Shown here: piece after piece, positions 1 through 13,100 of the stretch
Layout of the letters: each line of letters opens with the position of its first letter
Numbering within the stretch: the stretch's first letter is position 1
Origin: Crocodylus rhombifer
Lineage: Eukaryota > Chordata > Crocodylia > Crocodylidae
NCBI GenBank assembly: GCA_038503035.1
Contig: JAVSML010024429.1
Span: 45,978 to 109,977, forward strand
Direction: 5' to 3'
DNA length: 64,000 bases
The notes under the pieces: model-generated
What the model was told of the DNA's origin: nothing
Seen by the model: the letters and a program-made list of their open reading frames with translations, nothing else
Database searches by the model: none
Made by a program: the position numbers and the translations under genes

Positions 1-1216
1 GACATGGCACCTAAAATCCTGGTGCCTCCATAAAACATGGACAATAGCACTATCCAGCACACAAGGCGCGCCGTCAGGATCAATAAATTACAGACTGTGA
101 GTTGCTCAGATACTATAGTAATGGGGATCAAAGTGGGGAGGAAGATGCTCTCAAGAATCAGCAGTTGATGAGCAGTTTCTCAGCTCCCATGATGGAGTTT
201 TCTTACTACAGGTATTCATCTACCACTGGCAGGGCAGGCAACACCATACAGGTACCTGCTGGGGAAGCTGCCTACTCCAAAGAGCTGGTGTTTTTGTAAC
301 CGCCCCTCAAAACCCCTTCTCCAAGCTGCAAAGGCACTGGATCCCATTTCCCCCTCACAGTGACGGCTGCATATTTGGGAGCAGAACAGCTGCAAAAGGG
401 GAATTTCTGGTTTGGGAGAAATTTCACCATCTTGCGTTTTGTTCCGGTTCAGAACAAAACAAGCTCTTTCCAGTTTTCCCCACGAAACAGCGTTTTCAAG
501 CAGTGTTTGGAGGGTGAAGTTTCTTCCAAAAATTATTTTTTGTGGCCTTTCCTTCTTTGTTGTTTTGCCACTTCGTGCCACGTTAGTAGTAGGAATAGAT
601 TTGTTATGACTCCTGACATGGCAGAAGGACATAAGAGAGTACTGAAGGGCCTTGGACGGCAACGTGCTTATTTTAGCAGACAGCTTGGTTGAAAATCTCT
701 TACCATCTTTTCTAGACCAGGGTGTCTCTAGTTTGTCTTTATTTGAAATGGAGACAGCTGGATGCACCCCGTATGATCTAGACAGGAAGATCAGCTGTTC
801 CAGGTGATGCTAAGTTGACACTACCACCCTTTGATCAATTCTAAAAAATAAAAATAGGCTATTGTAAGCACGGCCCCAAAGTTATCCTGACACGTCAGGA
901 CTGGCAGTGCCTAAAGTGCACTGACACTAGTGATGGGTCACGATATTAATGCCACATAGGAATTTCCTCTTGTATAATATATCGGCAAGCATAACTCAAG
1001 GTTGTGGGATAGCAAACAGCTGGAACAAATATCTTCCAGCTCACCTGGTGCTCCCCACCACCCCTCAACAAAAAAAACAAACCCAGATGGAGCCTGGATT
1101 TCAAAGTCTAGCTACCTTGACCTTTTCTGGAAGTATGTCCCATTGTTGTAAAACTTTCCACCGGTGACAGAGCAGCGCTCCATCCCAGACGGTATCTCCC
1201 AGAGATAAGCTGCAGC
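1..1216. other. Upstream intergenic sequence, no gene recognised
   Basis: No exon with recognisable protein similarity and plausible splice sites was found here. The open frames present are short and overlap on both strands, as expected by chance. The segment is the 5' flank of the elastase gene and should hold its acinar-cell promoter. A CACCTG E-box lies at 1042-1047, but I could not support a full PTF1-type composite site. Confidence 0.5.
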
Positions 1217-1224
1217 TACATAAG
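1217..1224 (+). promoter_or_regulatory. Possible TATA-like element of the elastase gene
   Basis: TACATAAG lies about 50 bp before the start codon at 1270. This fits the TATA-to-ATG spacing of pancreatic serine protease genes, which have very short 5' UTRs. The match to TATAAA is imperfect and the call rests on position only. Confidence 0.3.
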
Positions 1225-1269
1225 ACGGCTCAGGAGACGAACATTCACAGCACGCTGCCCTGGGACACC

Positions 1270-4200
1270 ATGATCACGATCCTATTTGCGGCACTCACTT
1301 TGACCCCTGGGGGTATGTATCCAGCTCATACGCAGCTTTTTACCTTGCCTGCTCTCTAGACTAACCCTATCTCCCTCCTACCAGTCAGAAACATGCAGGT
1401 TCTCAGATACTGGGGTGAGGGGCACACTGTAACAACCAGAACAGAATCGGAGATGGCTTGATATGTGCCTGTTTCTAAAGTGGATCCCGCCATGTCTCTC
1501 TTGCAGTCCTCAGCTGTGGGGATCCCATCTACAAACCCTTTTTGTCCCGAGTGGTTGGAGGGGACAACGCAAGACCATACAGCTGGCCATGGCAGGTTTG
1601 TGATTCCCCATCTCCTCAATCCATTTCTAAGAGGTTTCTGAGCCCTGCCTATGATCTGTTCCAAGATCTCCAAGAACGGTCTCGCTATCAGTTATCAGGG
1701 CCTTGTTGGTTTGGTTGAAAACGAGATGGAAAAAATAATGGGGGGAGAAACAGTGCGCCCCTATCTGCTTCAATAAAGTCTCTAACCGATCACAGGACCG
1801 GATAACAGCAGCTGCCAACATTTTCCAATCTATTTCTACACGGACTAGTAAAGAGCTGTTTAACCACTATGTTTCTCTATAGCTAATAAATTCTGTCTGG
1901 AGCAAGCCGTGCAAATAGCTTTGGAAAAGCAACACTGAATAGAAACCTTGGGGGAAAACCCTTTTCCGAAGACAGTAATCCTGATTCAAAGTCTGGGGTG
2001 TTTCGATGGTCCTCGTCCTGTCCCTTCCCCAGTTGTGCTGTGGGACGCCAGTCAGCTGCATTCCTAGCATTTTCACATTTGCTCCTAGGCCTCCCTTCAA
2101 TACTCTTACAGTGGTGGATGGTTTCACACCTGTGGAGGAACCCTCATTGCAACCAACTGGGTCATGACAGCTGCTCACTGCATCAGGTAAATCAGCTGGA
2201 GAACCTCGGCCAGCCATTTATGCTAATGTTATATCCAGAAATCAGCATACAATCTGCAACCAAAGCCCATCCAAAACAGGCTCTTCCATGCCAAATAGGA
2301 TCATCGAGTCCAAAGTCTCATCATTTCTGGACAACAGTCAACAATTTCCCAGGTCTCCCACCAACAAAAGCATGGCTAATATGCACCATGCCCTGAATTA
2401 TCATCTTAATGTTACATGAATACGGATCAATTAAACCCAGTTAAACAGGCTTAACTTTGCTCAAGAGGGCTGCTAGCAGGTATTGCTCTGTCATTTAAAC
2501 ATAGCTCCCACAAACACTTCCTGGCCCTTATTTAACCACCTTTCCCAAAGATGCACCCAGCTTTACGGCAAGCCAGGAGCCACACAACTCAACGGTTCTC
2601 TCTGGTTCTTTTCCTTCTCAGTTCCTCTCGGACATATCGGGTGCTTCTTGGAAAATATAACCTATACGCTGAAGAAAACGGATCGGTTGCAGCATCTCCA
2701 GCAAAAATCATTGTCCATGAGAAGTGGAACCCTAACAAGATCTCCAACGGGTAAGTCAATGGCAGTTTTGTATGGAAGGGCTAAGAGATGATATCATAAA
2801 CCAAGCATCTGAGACCTACCAGCCCTGAACCCCAACTCAAAAGCTGTAGCCACCGGTAAGAGCTTAGACTCGTATCGAGGTTTCCAAAATGGTGGAATGT
2901 TGCATTTGGAGAGAGATAATCCAACACGAGGCCTTTCCTATCCCAGATGACGGGGTGCCCGACTCCATCAACACATCCCCTCTCACCAGGACACATGCCA
3001 AGAGTAGGGGATATTTTCTCTCTCTCTCCATACTTCTTACTTTCCCCTATCCAGAAATTTCAGACATGCAACCTAAGCTGCTGAGGGATTGTGATGATCA
3101 TTTAGGTTTCAACAGCAGCTTTCATAAAAAGCATGGGTGAAATAGCTAAAAAAGAATCATAGCAAATTAGGGTTGGAAGGGACCTCAGGAGGTCATGTCT
3201 AGTCCAACCCCCTGCTCAAAGCAGGACCAGACCCAACTACATCATCCCAGCCAAGGCTTTATTGAACTGGGCCTTAAAAACTTCCAAGGAAATCCCATAA
3301 CCCCTTTGGGCAACCTTGTCCAGTGTTTCCAGTCCTCCTGATAAGAGGTTTTTCTTAAATATCCAACCTAAACTTCCCTTGCCACAACTTCAGCCCATTG
3401 CTTCTTGTTCTGCCATCACCGAGATCAGTCCAGTTCCATCCTCCTGGCAACCACCTTTCAGGAAGTCAACGGCTGCTGTTAAAATCCCCCCTCAGTCTTC
3501 CCTTCCACAGACTAAATAAGCCCAGTTCCCTCGGCCACTCCTCATCACCAGACATGTGCCCCAGCCCCTGAGACATTTTCATTGCCCTCCACTGGAATCT
3601 TTCCAACTTGCTCACACCCTTTCTATAGTAGGGGGCCCAAAACTGGACACAGGACTAAAGATGTGGCCTCCCCAGTGCCGTATAGAGGGGAATAATCACC
3701 TCCCTCGACCTGCTGGTAATGCTTCTACTAATGCAGCCCAGGATGCCATTAGCCTTCCTCTCAACAAGGGCACACTGTTCGTTTGTTATACATACAGCTC
3801 TTACACTTGCAGCTCAAGCTGCCAGCACTGAGCAGCTCCAGTAGCATTCAGTACAAATTGTTGTTTAGTACAGCTCTACACTGCCAAATGCATAACCCGC
3901 TCCACTGAGCACGGCCTCCAGCCTTATAATGGGGAGAAGTGACACCTCATCGGACAGGGGTGCTGAGCCATGCAGTCAGCCGACATCAAGTCCTGCAAAA
4001 CCCTCAAGTGAACAGTCCTATTAGATATCCAGGTTGTAGCCATTTTGGTCTAGAGGAAAAAGCAATCAGGATGCATGCCAGAGGTGATCTCTTTTATTAG
4101 ACCAACTAGATTTTTGCTGCAAAAAAATATATATATATTTTCAATTTTAAATTAAAGAATTTTTTTTTTTGCAAAAATCTAACTGGCCTAATAAAAGAGA

Positions 4201-7200
4201 TCACCTCTACCGTGAGTCCTGATTGCTCGGTCCTATTAGAATGATTTGTAATTTGGGTTAAACCGAGGTTGCTGAAGGTGCCTTCAGCCTGAGTGCATTA
4301 GCACAAGTGTCACCGACCTCAGCATCACAGGTGTTGTGGTTTCAAGGACAAGGCCGTCCCCTCTTCCCAAGCCAGCCTCAACCTGTTCCTTTAGAGGAGC
4401 CTGAAAGTAAAGCATCTGCAAAGCTTTCTACAATGCCTCATAGGCTTACAAATGTGGACAACTCTGTCCTCTGAACTCGACAGCCCTTGGACAGTCCTCT
4501 TGATTTTTAGTAACCCAGACAATCTGAGGTTTTGTAAGACTAGGGCACAATATTTACTTATTTAGCTCTCTGCAAACCAAAGGATCCCCCGCTTGGTCCC
4601 CCGAAGGCTTTTCAAACTCTTTAAACACAGCCACCTCTGGAAAGGCAAAGCAGAGTGGGGTAGGAGGTGGAGAAACAGAGGGGAATAGTTTGAGCAAACC
4701 AGCGTTAAAAAAAAAGGAACATTTCTATTTGCATTGAGTAGGCTTTGTACAGCTGAACACCGAGTCAGCAGCAAATGCAATAGCAAAGGCCTCCCTGGCT
4801 TTGCTTAGCACAGGCAGGAGAGTTGAGCAGCTCTCTTGCAGGGCCTGCATGCAGGGTATGTTCAGGGTAGGGCAGCACCAGCTTCATGGAGGCTGAGGAA
4901 ACACTAGTGAATCCCCTTTGCATAGGGAGGTGCAGCCAAAAAAATCATCTGATGCCCTCCAGAGACTCACCACTGCCTGGCGAGACAGAAGCTGCTGAAA
5001 GGCTGAGCTTCCCAGCTGTTCTGGAAGAGACAGAGCTGTCAGCCACCGTGTGGGTAACAATCTGGGGACAGGCTGAGCAGCTGAGGGAATATCACCCATT
5101 GCAGGCAGGGAAAAGAAAAAAAGCAGCAACTTCGAACGAAGGAGCCCAAAATTCTCAGGGCCCCGGACATATTTCACTCCTGCTGTCACAGACTGTGCTT
5201 GTAGTGCTTTCCACACACAGGCTGAGCCTTACTAAGTAACTCTGTGCTGGAAAACACGGCTGCATGGATTTCTCCATGGAGCATGGGGACCTTTATGCCT
5301 GAATTTGACCCTGGATTTGCACGAAGCAATGCCTTACTTAGGGAAAGAGAAAACCATGCAATGGCTGAGATAGCCAAAGGTCCCTCACGGCATCAGCAGC
5401 CAGAAGGGTGAGTAGCTGCTGATCTCAAGGGCTGCCCAGTAGAGAGCTGGGAGACAGTCAATCTTACCTTTGGTTCTGCTGCATTTGCTGCGGGGATGCT
5501 GTCTGATGCTGCCTGGTGCAGTGGGTACAGAGTTGTAATTGTTTCTGGGTCAGGAGATCACCCCAGGCTACCTCCACATACATCCCAGGCAGTGCTGTGC
5601 CTGGGAGCAGCTCATTAGCCCGTGCCTTTCAGCTCCAGGTGATGCTGAGGCCAATTAGCCAGCTGGCAATTCTGTTCTGGGGCAGTTGCAGTGCCTGGAG
5701 CCTGAAGCGATGGAAATGCCTGCGGAGGTCTGGGGACTGTTCTTGGCCTTGCTCCTCGAAGGCCAGTTGTTTGCTGTGAAATGGGAGAAACAGCTCTGTA
5801 GGCACGAAGCACTAATGCCTTTCCTCCACCCCCCTAATGTTTTTGCAGGTACGACATTGCTTTGATCAAACTTTCTCAGCATGTCCAACTGAGCGATAAA
5901 ATCCAGCTCGCTTGCCTCCCCCCACCAGGCAGCATCCTTACCGAGAAAGCCATCTGCTACGTGACAGGATGGGGAAGGCTGCAGAGTAAGTGCCTATATA
6001 GCTGAATAATGAAATAAAGCCCTTTGGAATTAAGCTCTCCTTTGGGACTGAGGTTTATAGTCAGTGGCCCGTGCCTCCTCAGGGGGAGAAGGCATTTGAT
6101 CTGGCTCTAGCTTCATTCACGTAGCAGAGAGATTTTTCTATGGCAGAACGTTTTGCTCACACAATAGGACTCCGACCCTGCGTAAGGGCTCAGGGTGACC
6201 CGAAATACAAAGGCGGCTGCTGGGTCGATAAATGCTAATATGCCCAGTGGAACAGGTGAAAAGCCAGTTAATGTTGCCAATACAGCCCCAAAGGGGAAGT
6301 CTTTTGATGCACAGAAAAAATGAGGGCAGGCTCCCCACATCCGCCTCACCCCTGTTCTTCCTTCCTGATTTGAGGGCATCAGAGGGTGAAAAAGCAGCAC
6401 TTGACCTTCTTATTACACTTGGTCCTCAAATGGTAAGGGCCAGAACTGGCCCATCAGCTTCTGTTGTCCACATCACTGCTTCGCTGAAGAGCCATTTGTA
6501 ATGGAATGAGGATTTTGAGTCTAACTGAGACATTCCCCTCTATGAGGAATACAGCAGGGACTGGAGTTGGCCACTACCCTGGTCACAGACTCCCTGGTGA
6601 CTTGTCCCTGGAGGAACCACAAATCCTGTCTTGCAAGAAGGGTTGCCTACAATCTCCGTTTGATTCCTGAATTATCTGTGGGAAGGCAACTCCCTTGTCT
6701 CTGTTCTCCTCCAGCAAACGGTGACCTCCCAGATGTATTGCAGCAAGGCCATTTGCTCGTGGTACCTTATCCCATCTGTTCCAGCCCTGACTGGTGGGGG
6801 ACCGTAGTGAAAACCAACATGATCTGCGCTGGTGGCGATGGGGTGATTTCCAGCTGCAACGTGAGTCTGAGGACCATGGGACTTCTGCGCTTGGCTTTAA
6901 ACTCAGACTTGGGCATTGGTAGGGGGGGCCAGAGCCCTTCAGTGTTAGCTGTATTTTGAAACCTCTCCCCAATCACTCATCAGCTGACCTCACCAAGGAA
7001 TATTTGGTAAATGTTTTTTCGCATCTTCTGTGGCCCATACACAGACCTTTCATCTGCAACTGGGCCCATGCTCAGGCTCTGGTCTCACTACCCTGTCCCA
7101 TCTCCAGCATTATGACAGAGCTGGGCCAGTGATGGCCTCTCTCCTGCCACAAAGAGATATGGCTTTTCCATGCCAGGATCACCAATAATGGTGTTTCTCC

Positions 7201-7935
7201 TTCCTCACAGGGGGACTCCGGTGGCCCACTGAACTGTCAACGTGCCGATGGCAACTGGGAAGTGAATGGTATAGTCAGCTTTGGCTCCTCCCTTGGCTGC
7301 AATTACTACCACAAGCCTTCCGTCTTCACCCGTGTCTCCGCCTTCAATGACTGGATCAGCAATGTAAGGCTCTTGCCTCTACTGCCCAGCCAGGAGAGCA
7401 GCTCTGCTTTGTTAACTTGTAAATGGGTTATTTTAGCTACTTGGCAATGCCCAATTTCAATTTAAAGGGCTTGTCTCAAAGGGGAAATTGCCCAGAACAG
7501 GTATTCTTCTGGTGTAAGACTCTTAGGGAACATCTACATGGAAAAAGAGCCACAGCAGGGATTGCTACAGTGAAGCAGGTGTTTTAGGAAATTGCTTATC
7601 AATTGTTAGAGATTACAATAGGCTTCTTAGCTTCCCGCAGACCGTAACAATTGCATCAGGAGAAAATAACACAGGTTGCTCCTGTCTATGATATTCTGAT
7701 ATTATCATCAATAATTTGCTATCTAGAAAGGTATCCTCCTAAATAGAAAGGGTGACCCGAGTACTTGTCTTACTTATTCAAGCAGAGAGTACACTTATAG
7801 GACTTATAAATGCATATTTAAAAGGTAGGATTTGTGGAGTTTGGATGTACAGCATGGTGTTTGCCAATTCTCTTAGTTTGCCAGTCTGATCTGTGCCTTG
7901 TTCTATATTTTCTGCAGGTTATGCAAAAATACTAA
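1270..7935 (+). CDS. CELA2A: Chymotrypsin-like elastase 2A (pancreatic serine protease), complete, 8 exons
   Basis: Exons: 1270-1312, 1507-1595, 2089-2186, 2622-2750, 5849-5985, 6715-6860, 7211-7363, 7918-7935. They total 813 bp, or 270 residues plus stop; human CELA2A has 269. Introns are GT/AG and phases agree throughout. The product is a secreted zymogen of the acinar cell that cleaves dietary protein after medium to large hydrophobic residues. The signal peptide is residues 1 to about 16. Cys18 begins the propeptide, and trypsin activation is expected after Arg29, giving an N-terminus of VVGG. The catalytic triad is His74 (AAHC), Asp122 (YDIAL) and Ser217 (GDSGGPL). Ser211 occupies the chymotrypsin-189 position, consistent with a non-basic pocket. 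WWG and SFGSSLGCN closely match elastase 2 rather than CTRC. The C-terminal tail VMQKY differs from the human VIANN. Intron 4 (3.1 kb) holds a CR1 fragment and a foldback repeat. CELA2A versus a CELA2B-like paralog cannot be separated from sequence alone. Confidence 0.95.
3152..3835 (-). mobile_element. CR1 LINE 3' fragment, reverse orientation
   Basis: The sequence opens with the reverse complement of a CR1 3' end, including GGTTGGAAGGGACCTCAGG at about 3171. It continues through the usual stretches ending near GGGGCCCAAAACTGGACAC and TAGAGGGGAATAATCACCTC at about 3680-3700. No intact reading frame remains. It lies in intron 4 of the elastase gene, antisense to it. The 3' boundary at 3152 is clearer than the truncated 5' end. 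Confidence 0.85.
4061..4227. repeat. Foldback (large palindromic) element
   Basis: The left arm, from GCAATCAGG at 4062 through GAGGTGATCTCTTTTATTAG to ATTTTTGC near 4118, is matched in inverted order by the right arm. The right arm runs from GCAAAAATCTAACTGGCC near 4172 through AGAGATCACCTC to GATTGC at 4226. The arms are about 60 nt with few mismatches and flank an A/T-rich centre with an (AT)n run. A non-autonomous DNA transposon or snap-back MITE is the likely origin. It lies in intron 4 of the elastase gene. Confidence 0.75.
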
Positions 7936-7992
7936 CCCAAAAAGACCTGAGTAATGTACCAAGATGGGACCACAGAAACAAAAGCAGTTTGA

Positions 7993-7998
7993 AATAAA
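7993..7998 (+). promoter_or_regulatory. Polyadenylation signal AATAAA of the elastase gene
   Basis: A canonical AATAAA lies 58 bp after the stop codon, giving a very short 3' UTR as usual for pancreatic protease transcripts. Confidence 0.75.
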
Positions 7999-9442
7999 GG
8001 CAACATTGGGAAACTGAAGTCACAGCTGATGTGCTGGAGGAGTTTGTGTATAAGTAAAAAGCAAAACAAAAACCCCCTAAGATCTATTTTGCAATGCATG
8101 GATAATGCATGTCTCTGGGGAAGGAAGGAAATAGGAGGAAAGGAGGTTGCCTTGCTGCAGGGAAGTCTGCAAAGGAGTATTTATTCCAGTAAATAAAAGC
8201 GAAGGTTGAAAAAGTGGTGCAATAGAGTAGGATCAACCTGATAGGAGAGATATATAACCCCATTCTCCCCTCTCACTGCACCTTCTCTTGCACCCTTCCC
8301 ATTGCCCGCTACTCTTTGCCTTATGCCTGAATTGACCACACAAGAACTACAGGATCCCTAAGTAACGTGACAGTCTCATGCCACAGAATACACAAGACAC
8401 ACAGAACCCCCAGCCATTCCCTCTATTCAGTGATTTGATGCGACACTCTCTGCACCTTGCCCGCCCATGGCACTCTGTATGCAAGCAACCTTGCAGAGAA
8501 TGCTGTCCAAAGAGCAAGCCGCTAGCAGTAGCAAACTACGTGAAAGCCACTTGGAAACAGAGGTAGGCTTTTAGAGACTGATGGCAATTCCCAATGCACT
8601 TAGACCCTTTCAAGGTGAATAAAGCCCATAGCACTTACATTTCCTTGACACCCCATCAGTCTCCAGTGAGGAGGAGTTCCATGAGTATACCCAGAGAAGA
8701 AAAAAGCCTGTGCTTGTTTTCTTGCTACAATTTCCTCCTATCCCCAAGGGACTAGGACAAAGATATAAATTCACCTGCTCCACCTTGAGCTAGGAACTCT
8801 CCACTGAAAGTGAACTGGGAAGGTTGATGGTCACCTCCACCCCAATCCCATTAATCAAAGGAGCTCGGCTGCTCCAGAAAGCAAACACCGGATGACTGGT
8901 CAATCATCGCAACCAGGAGTATCTAGTTGTTGCTTCTAGAAACCAGGAGACTAAGGAAGGTCAGAAAGGCCAGATCCTCACCTGCCTCTGCAAATAAGGT
9001 AGAGGAAGTGGTCTAAGAACAACGAGAACTCAGAACAGCGAACACTTCTGTGACTTTTTAGAGTACAAATTCCATTATGCTGAAGGGCCAAGATGGGGAA
9101 GCCATTAGGACTTGAGCCATTTCCTGCTCCGTCTCATCTTTCCTAGCTCTATAGTGGGAAGGGGGGAAAAAAAGTTGCACATACGCTGTTTGATTTTGTA
9201 TACAAAAGCAATCATATTTGATAGAAGATAAAGACCTTAAGTCTGTTATAGAGGAAAAGTAATTTAATTTTTTCTTAGAACAGTAACATCAGGAATAAGT
9301 ATTCTGATTTTCTTTAAATAGAATCAGTTGGACCTCAACCATCAGACTGGCTGGTGTTCCTACCAAGTCTGAATGGTTGCAGCTGCAATCATTCAATAGT
9401 GGGAAATCCAAGAGACCGCAAAATATGCTTTGTGACACAGCT
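7999..9442. other. Intergenic spacer between convergent CELA2A and CASP9
   Basis: I see no gene in this stretch. It separates the elastase poly(A) signal from the probable CASP9 3' end. AATAAA-like motifs occur at about 8194 and 8620 on the plus strand. No repeat could be assigned. Confidence 0.5.
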
Positions 9443-9448
9443 TTTATT
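9443..9448 (-). promoter_or_regulatory. Candidate CASP9 polyadenylation signal
   Basis: TTTATT on the plus strand reads AATAAA on the minus strand, about 660 bp beyond the CASP9 stop codon. It is the first canonical hexamer I noticed in that direction. A transcript end has not been shown. Confidence 0.4.
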
Positions 9449-10104
9449 CTCCCTGTTCGTGAGAGAAGCCAGTCACTGTAGCTAAGAGAAGTTTGGGGGA
9501 TGCCAGGCCAGCTGCAGAAGAGAAGATATGGGGAGATGAGAATAAGTAAAGAACAAGACAAACTGTCTACAAAGATGAGGAATTTAATAGAAAAAGGTAA
9601 CAAATGCTGTAAAACTCCTCCCTGCCCCAATCCACAGCATCTGGATTCAGGTGCATGTCACTGATTCATAGTGCAAGAGGTTTTGATTGTACAATACAAA
9701 CACTTCATCTTTCCCTTCTCCCACATAAGGGAGCTGCAATCACAGGTCAAAAGTGGACAAAGCCAGCATAAAGCCTAAAGCAGCTCAAGGCACTTTTCTC
9801 TGAAGAACAGGGAGATCGACTCAAAGGCTGCAGCTACTAGCCTAGCCCAGAATTATCCCACAGGCTTTGTCAACTGCCTGAAATGTTCTGGATCTGGAAC
9901 CCAACAGTCCTGCTCTGAGCAGAAAGGGAGCAAAGCCTCCATTTCATAGTAACATGGGAGTTAATCAACTGCACTTCCCAGGACACATGCAATCAAGAGC
10001 AGTTGAACAGAGAATCAAATCAGAGCAGCCATGGCCATGTGCAGGGTGTCCTCAGGCTTGCTGGAGACAATCCTGACTTATAGGAGAGACTCCAAGCCTG
10101 GGCT

Positions 10105-13100
10105 TCACTTGGTCATGAAGAAGAACGCTTTCCGAAGGTAGTGATAGCAGCCTGGCATCTGCTTGTATTTTTCTTTAGCAGACACTTCATTCGCCACCTG
10201 GGAAAGACAGGAAGGAAAAATCAAGAGGTTGGCTTGTTTGCTGATCAAGCACTGCTTAAGGCCTTATTGAGGACTGAATGCAGGGGCAGCAAGCAGAACT
10301 GTACACAGTAAGAGAGAGATGACGACTCAGATGTGGACTGCAGGAGTCAGTAGGCTGCTTCTAGAACTGAGCACCTCTTCCCCTGCCTCCTCACTCTCCG
10401 CACCAGATGCTCACTTCTGGAGGCCACCTTCAGAGCTGACCTTCCTGTCCCCCTTCCCTCTCACCAAGCTTATGCAACAAGTACTTTGTCTGAATCAGAA
10501 ATAACTTCTCCTGTGCTCAAGAGAGCTTAGTCATTTCCTTTGCGTCAACACTGGCATGCAGATTTGTTAAAAATAGAAAGCTCTGTTGTGCCATTTATGG
10601 GGAGTGAAAGTTCTCTCATTCAGAAGCATGAATGATATGAGCCCCCTTTCTTTGGGTGTTCTCCTAGGAGCCCCTCTTACTTCCACAAGAAGCTTCCATT
10701 GGCATTGAATTACTTCACAACATTCCCCTTTCCACAAAAAACTGGGTCCTTCATTTCAGAAAGCAGGATCGTGCATGACACCAATTACACCAATGGGTGT
10801 TTTTTGGTACCAGCTTTCAAAGGGGAGGGGAAGAAGGCCGAGGAGAATGTAGGAACAATTCCTAAGGCAGTTTAGAATGTGCTTCATTACCATAACTCCA
10901 AAGACATCAGCAATTTGTCATACTGGAATTGCATATGCCTAGTTTCAGAAGGGAAAAAAATACAATTGGAGCTGCAAGCGTATGCAGAGTACACAACATC
11001 AGGTACGCTACTGATCTTTGTCGGACAGCACAGAGCAAAAACCCAGATAGCGACGCATCTGACAGCAACCCAAATGGATTTTTGTGCTATCCCACTGCAC
11101 TGCACCAGAGATGCAGCAAAAGAGGGAGTTATTTCCAAGAACCTCTGCATTCCCAACACTGACTACAGAGCGAAGCTTAGCGTTTCATTAGCACGCACAC
11201 TTATATCTCACGCTGCTAGTTAAGATGTGATTACGTTACTCAAGATAAAAGGTAGTGTTAAAGGCGAACATCTGGTGCAGTTTTCCAGATAGCTGACATT
11301 CTTAAAGACTAAACAAAATGTCACCGCAGCAGCAGAGTGTGTAAAATTAAAGAGGTAGCTGAAGATCACTCAACATTATCAGCGGAGCAAGTCTTCCTTA
11401 GCATAATTTCCTTAATATAATAGCAATACACTTATCATTCTGCCTGTAGCTGCTTGCTCCAACTCATTGGTGCTTTTGGTATCACAGGGATGGGTAATAT
11501 TTTGGCCACTGGCAGGATTATAGGCCCTTAAGCAAAGATTAAAGCTGACAGTTTTTCAAGGGAAACTAGCAGTGTCTAAAGAAACCTTGCTGGGACCTGA
11601 TGAAGCGAGAGGGTATTCTTCATGTTCTGAAAATCAAGCCCCTTTAAGGCACTATCCACTGGGCAAGTAAAAACTGAAGCTCTCTAAATCAACAGTCACT
11701 TTGGAAATTTAGGCCTTAACAGGCAAACTAAGTTCAAAGACTGAGTAACTGAAGCACTAAATCATACAAAAGGAACACTTACCCTCAACAACAGCTTCTG
11801 CAGATCTTCAGAATCAGCATATTGCTCAAGTATTCTATCCAGGGTTTCCACAAACCAGCTGCCACTGTTGCGATCCCTCCAGGAGACAAATCCTTTGGAA
11901 AGAATATAAAAACGTTTCTCTCTCAGTCCAGCAAGGGAAGTCTCCTTGGTATGATATTTCCACTCTCTGGAGAAGTTTCTCTAAACCCAGGCTTGGGAGT
12001 CCTTTTTTTTTGTGGGTGAGTGGGGCCTATATTACTGACTGACTTGGAGCAAGTCAAAACCTTCATGCAGCCTCAGCTACTTACATGTGTGACATGAGGA
12101 TAACAACTCTTCAGACAGTGGCCTCTCATATATTGTCTGTAAAGGACTATGAGATTCTCCACTGAAAGTATGGAGCACTGTCAAGCACCGAAAGAAATTT
12201 TCATGGAATGAAAATAAAAATGCTCCAATGTTCATACTGTCTAGTTCATGCAGGACTATTTTCACCTGTAGCTCAAGAGTTCATTATGAATGGGGAACCC
12301 ATAACCCTTCACATTTTCTAGATGGAGAAACTGAGGTAGGAGGAAGTGACAACTCCAAAACCTCCATTAAGGTAACAGCCAAGCCAGGAACAGAAGCCAA
12401 GTGTTATTGTCATCCATTGCTCTATTCACTTGGCATCACTGCCTCCCTCATGAAAACTCACCTGGAAACGTTGAATAGGACACCAAGATGTCACTGGCCG
12501 TGGGTAAACTGGCAACTGCATCTGGCTCATCCAAGTTCCCCGAGGAGGGCTTAAGGGGAGATGCATCTGACTCTAGAGAAGCTCCATAACCTTGGTTTCC
12601 AGATGAGTCGGAATCCAATTGAAATCCATAATCCCTTTCCTCTGCCAGATGCAACCAGGAAACCCTTCTCAGTTACAAGCACAAGTAATAAGAAGTGGAT
12701 TCCCACCTTCCCCATCCATAAGTCTAGTCCTTCTGATATAAGAGTTACTGTTCTTTTCTCCTTTGCTGTGTTAGCCGACTTGGAAAAATCTGCAATTTGT
12801 GCAAGTACAATTCGAGTTCATTCTTACCAACCAAAACCTTTCCGCCACACAGGGAGAATTGAAACAGTCCACTCTGCTAGAGTACATACAGCAGCTGAGA
12901 CCCTTTCACTTCCTTCCCACAGCCCTTCTCAATTAACCAAGCCAGTTTCAGTGCAGTGAAATGCATGTCCTGGTCTGACTCGGCTGCTAACAGCTTGGTC
13001 TTTAGAAATTTCACTCTGGCCTATTGGCATTGCCCTCAGCAATAAGAATATGTAATAAAGAGCAAGAGAAGACAACTCAAGGATAGGAAATAGGAAAGAA

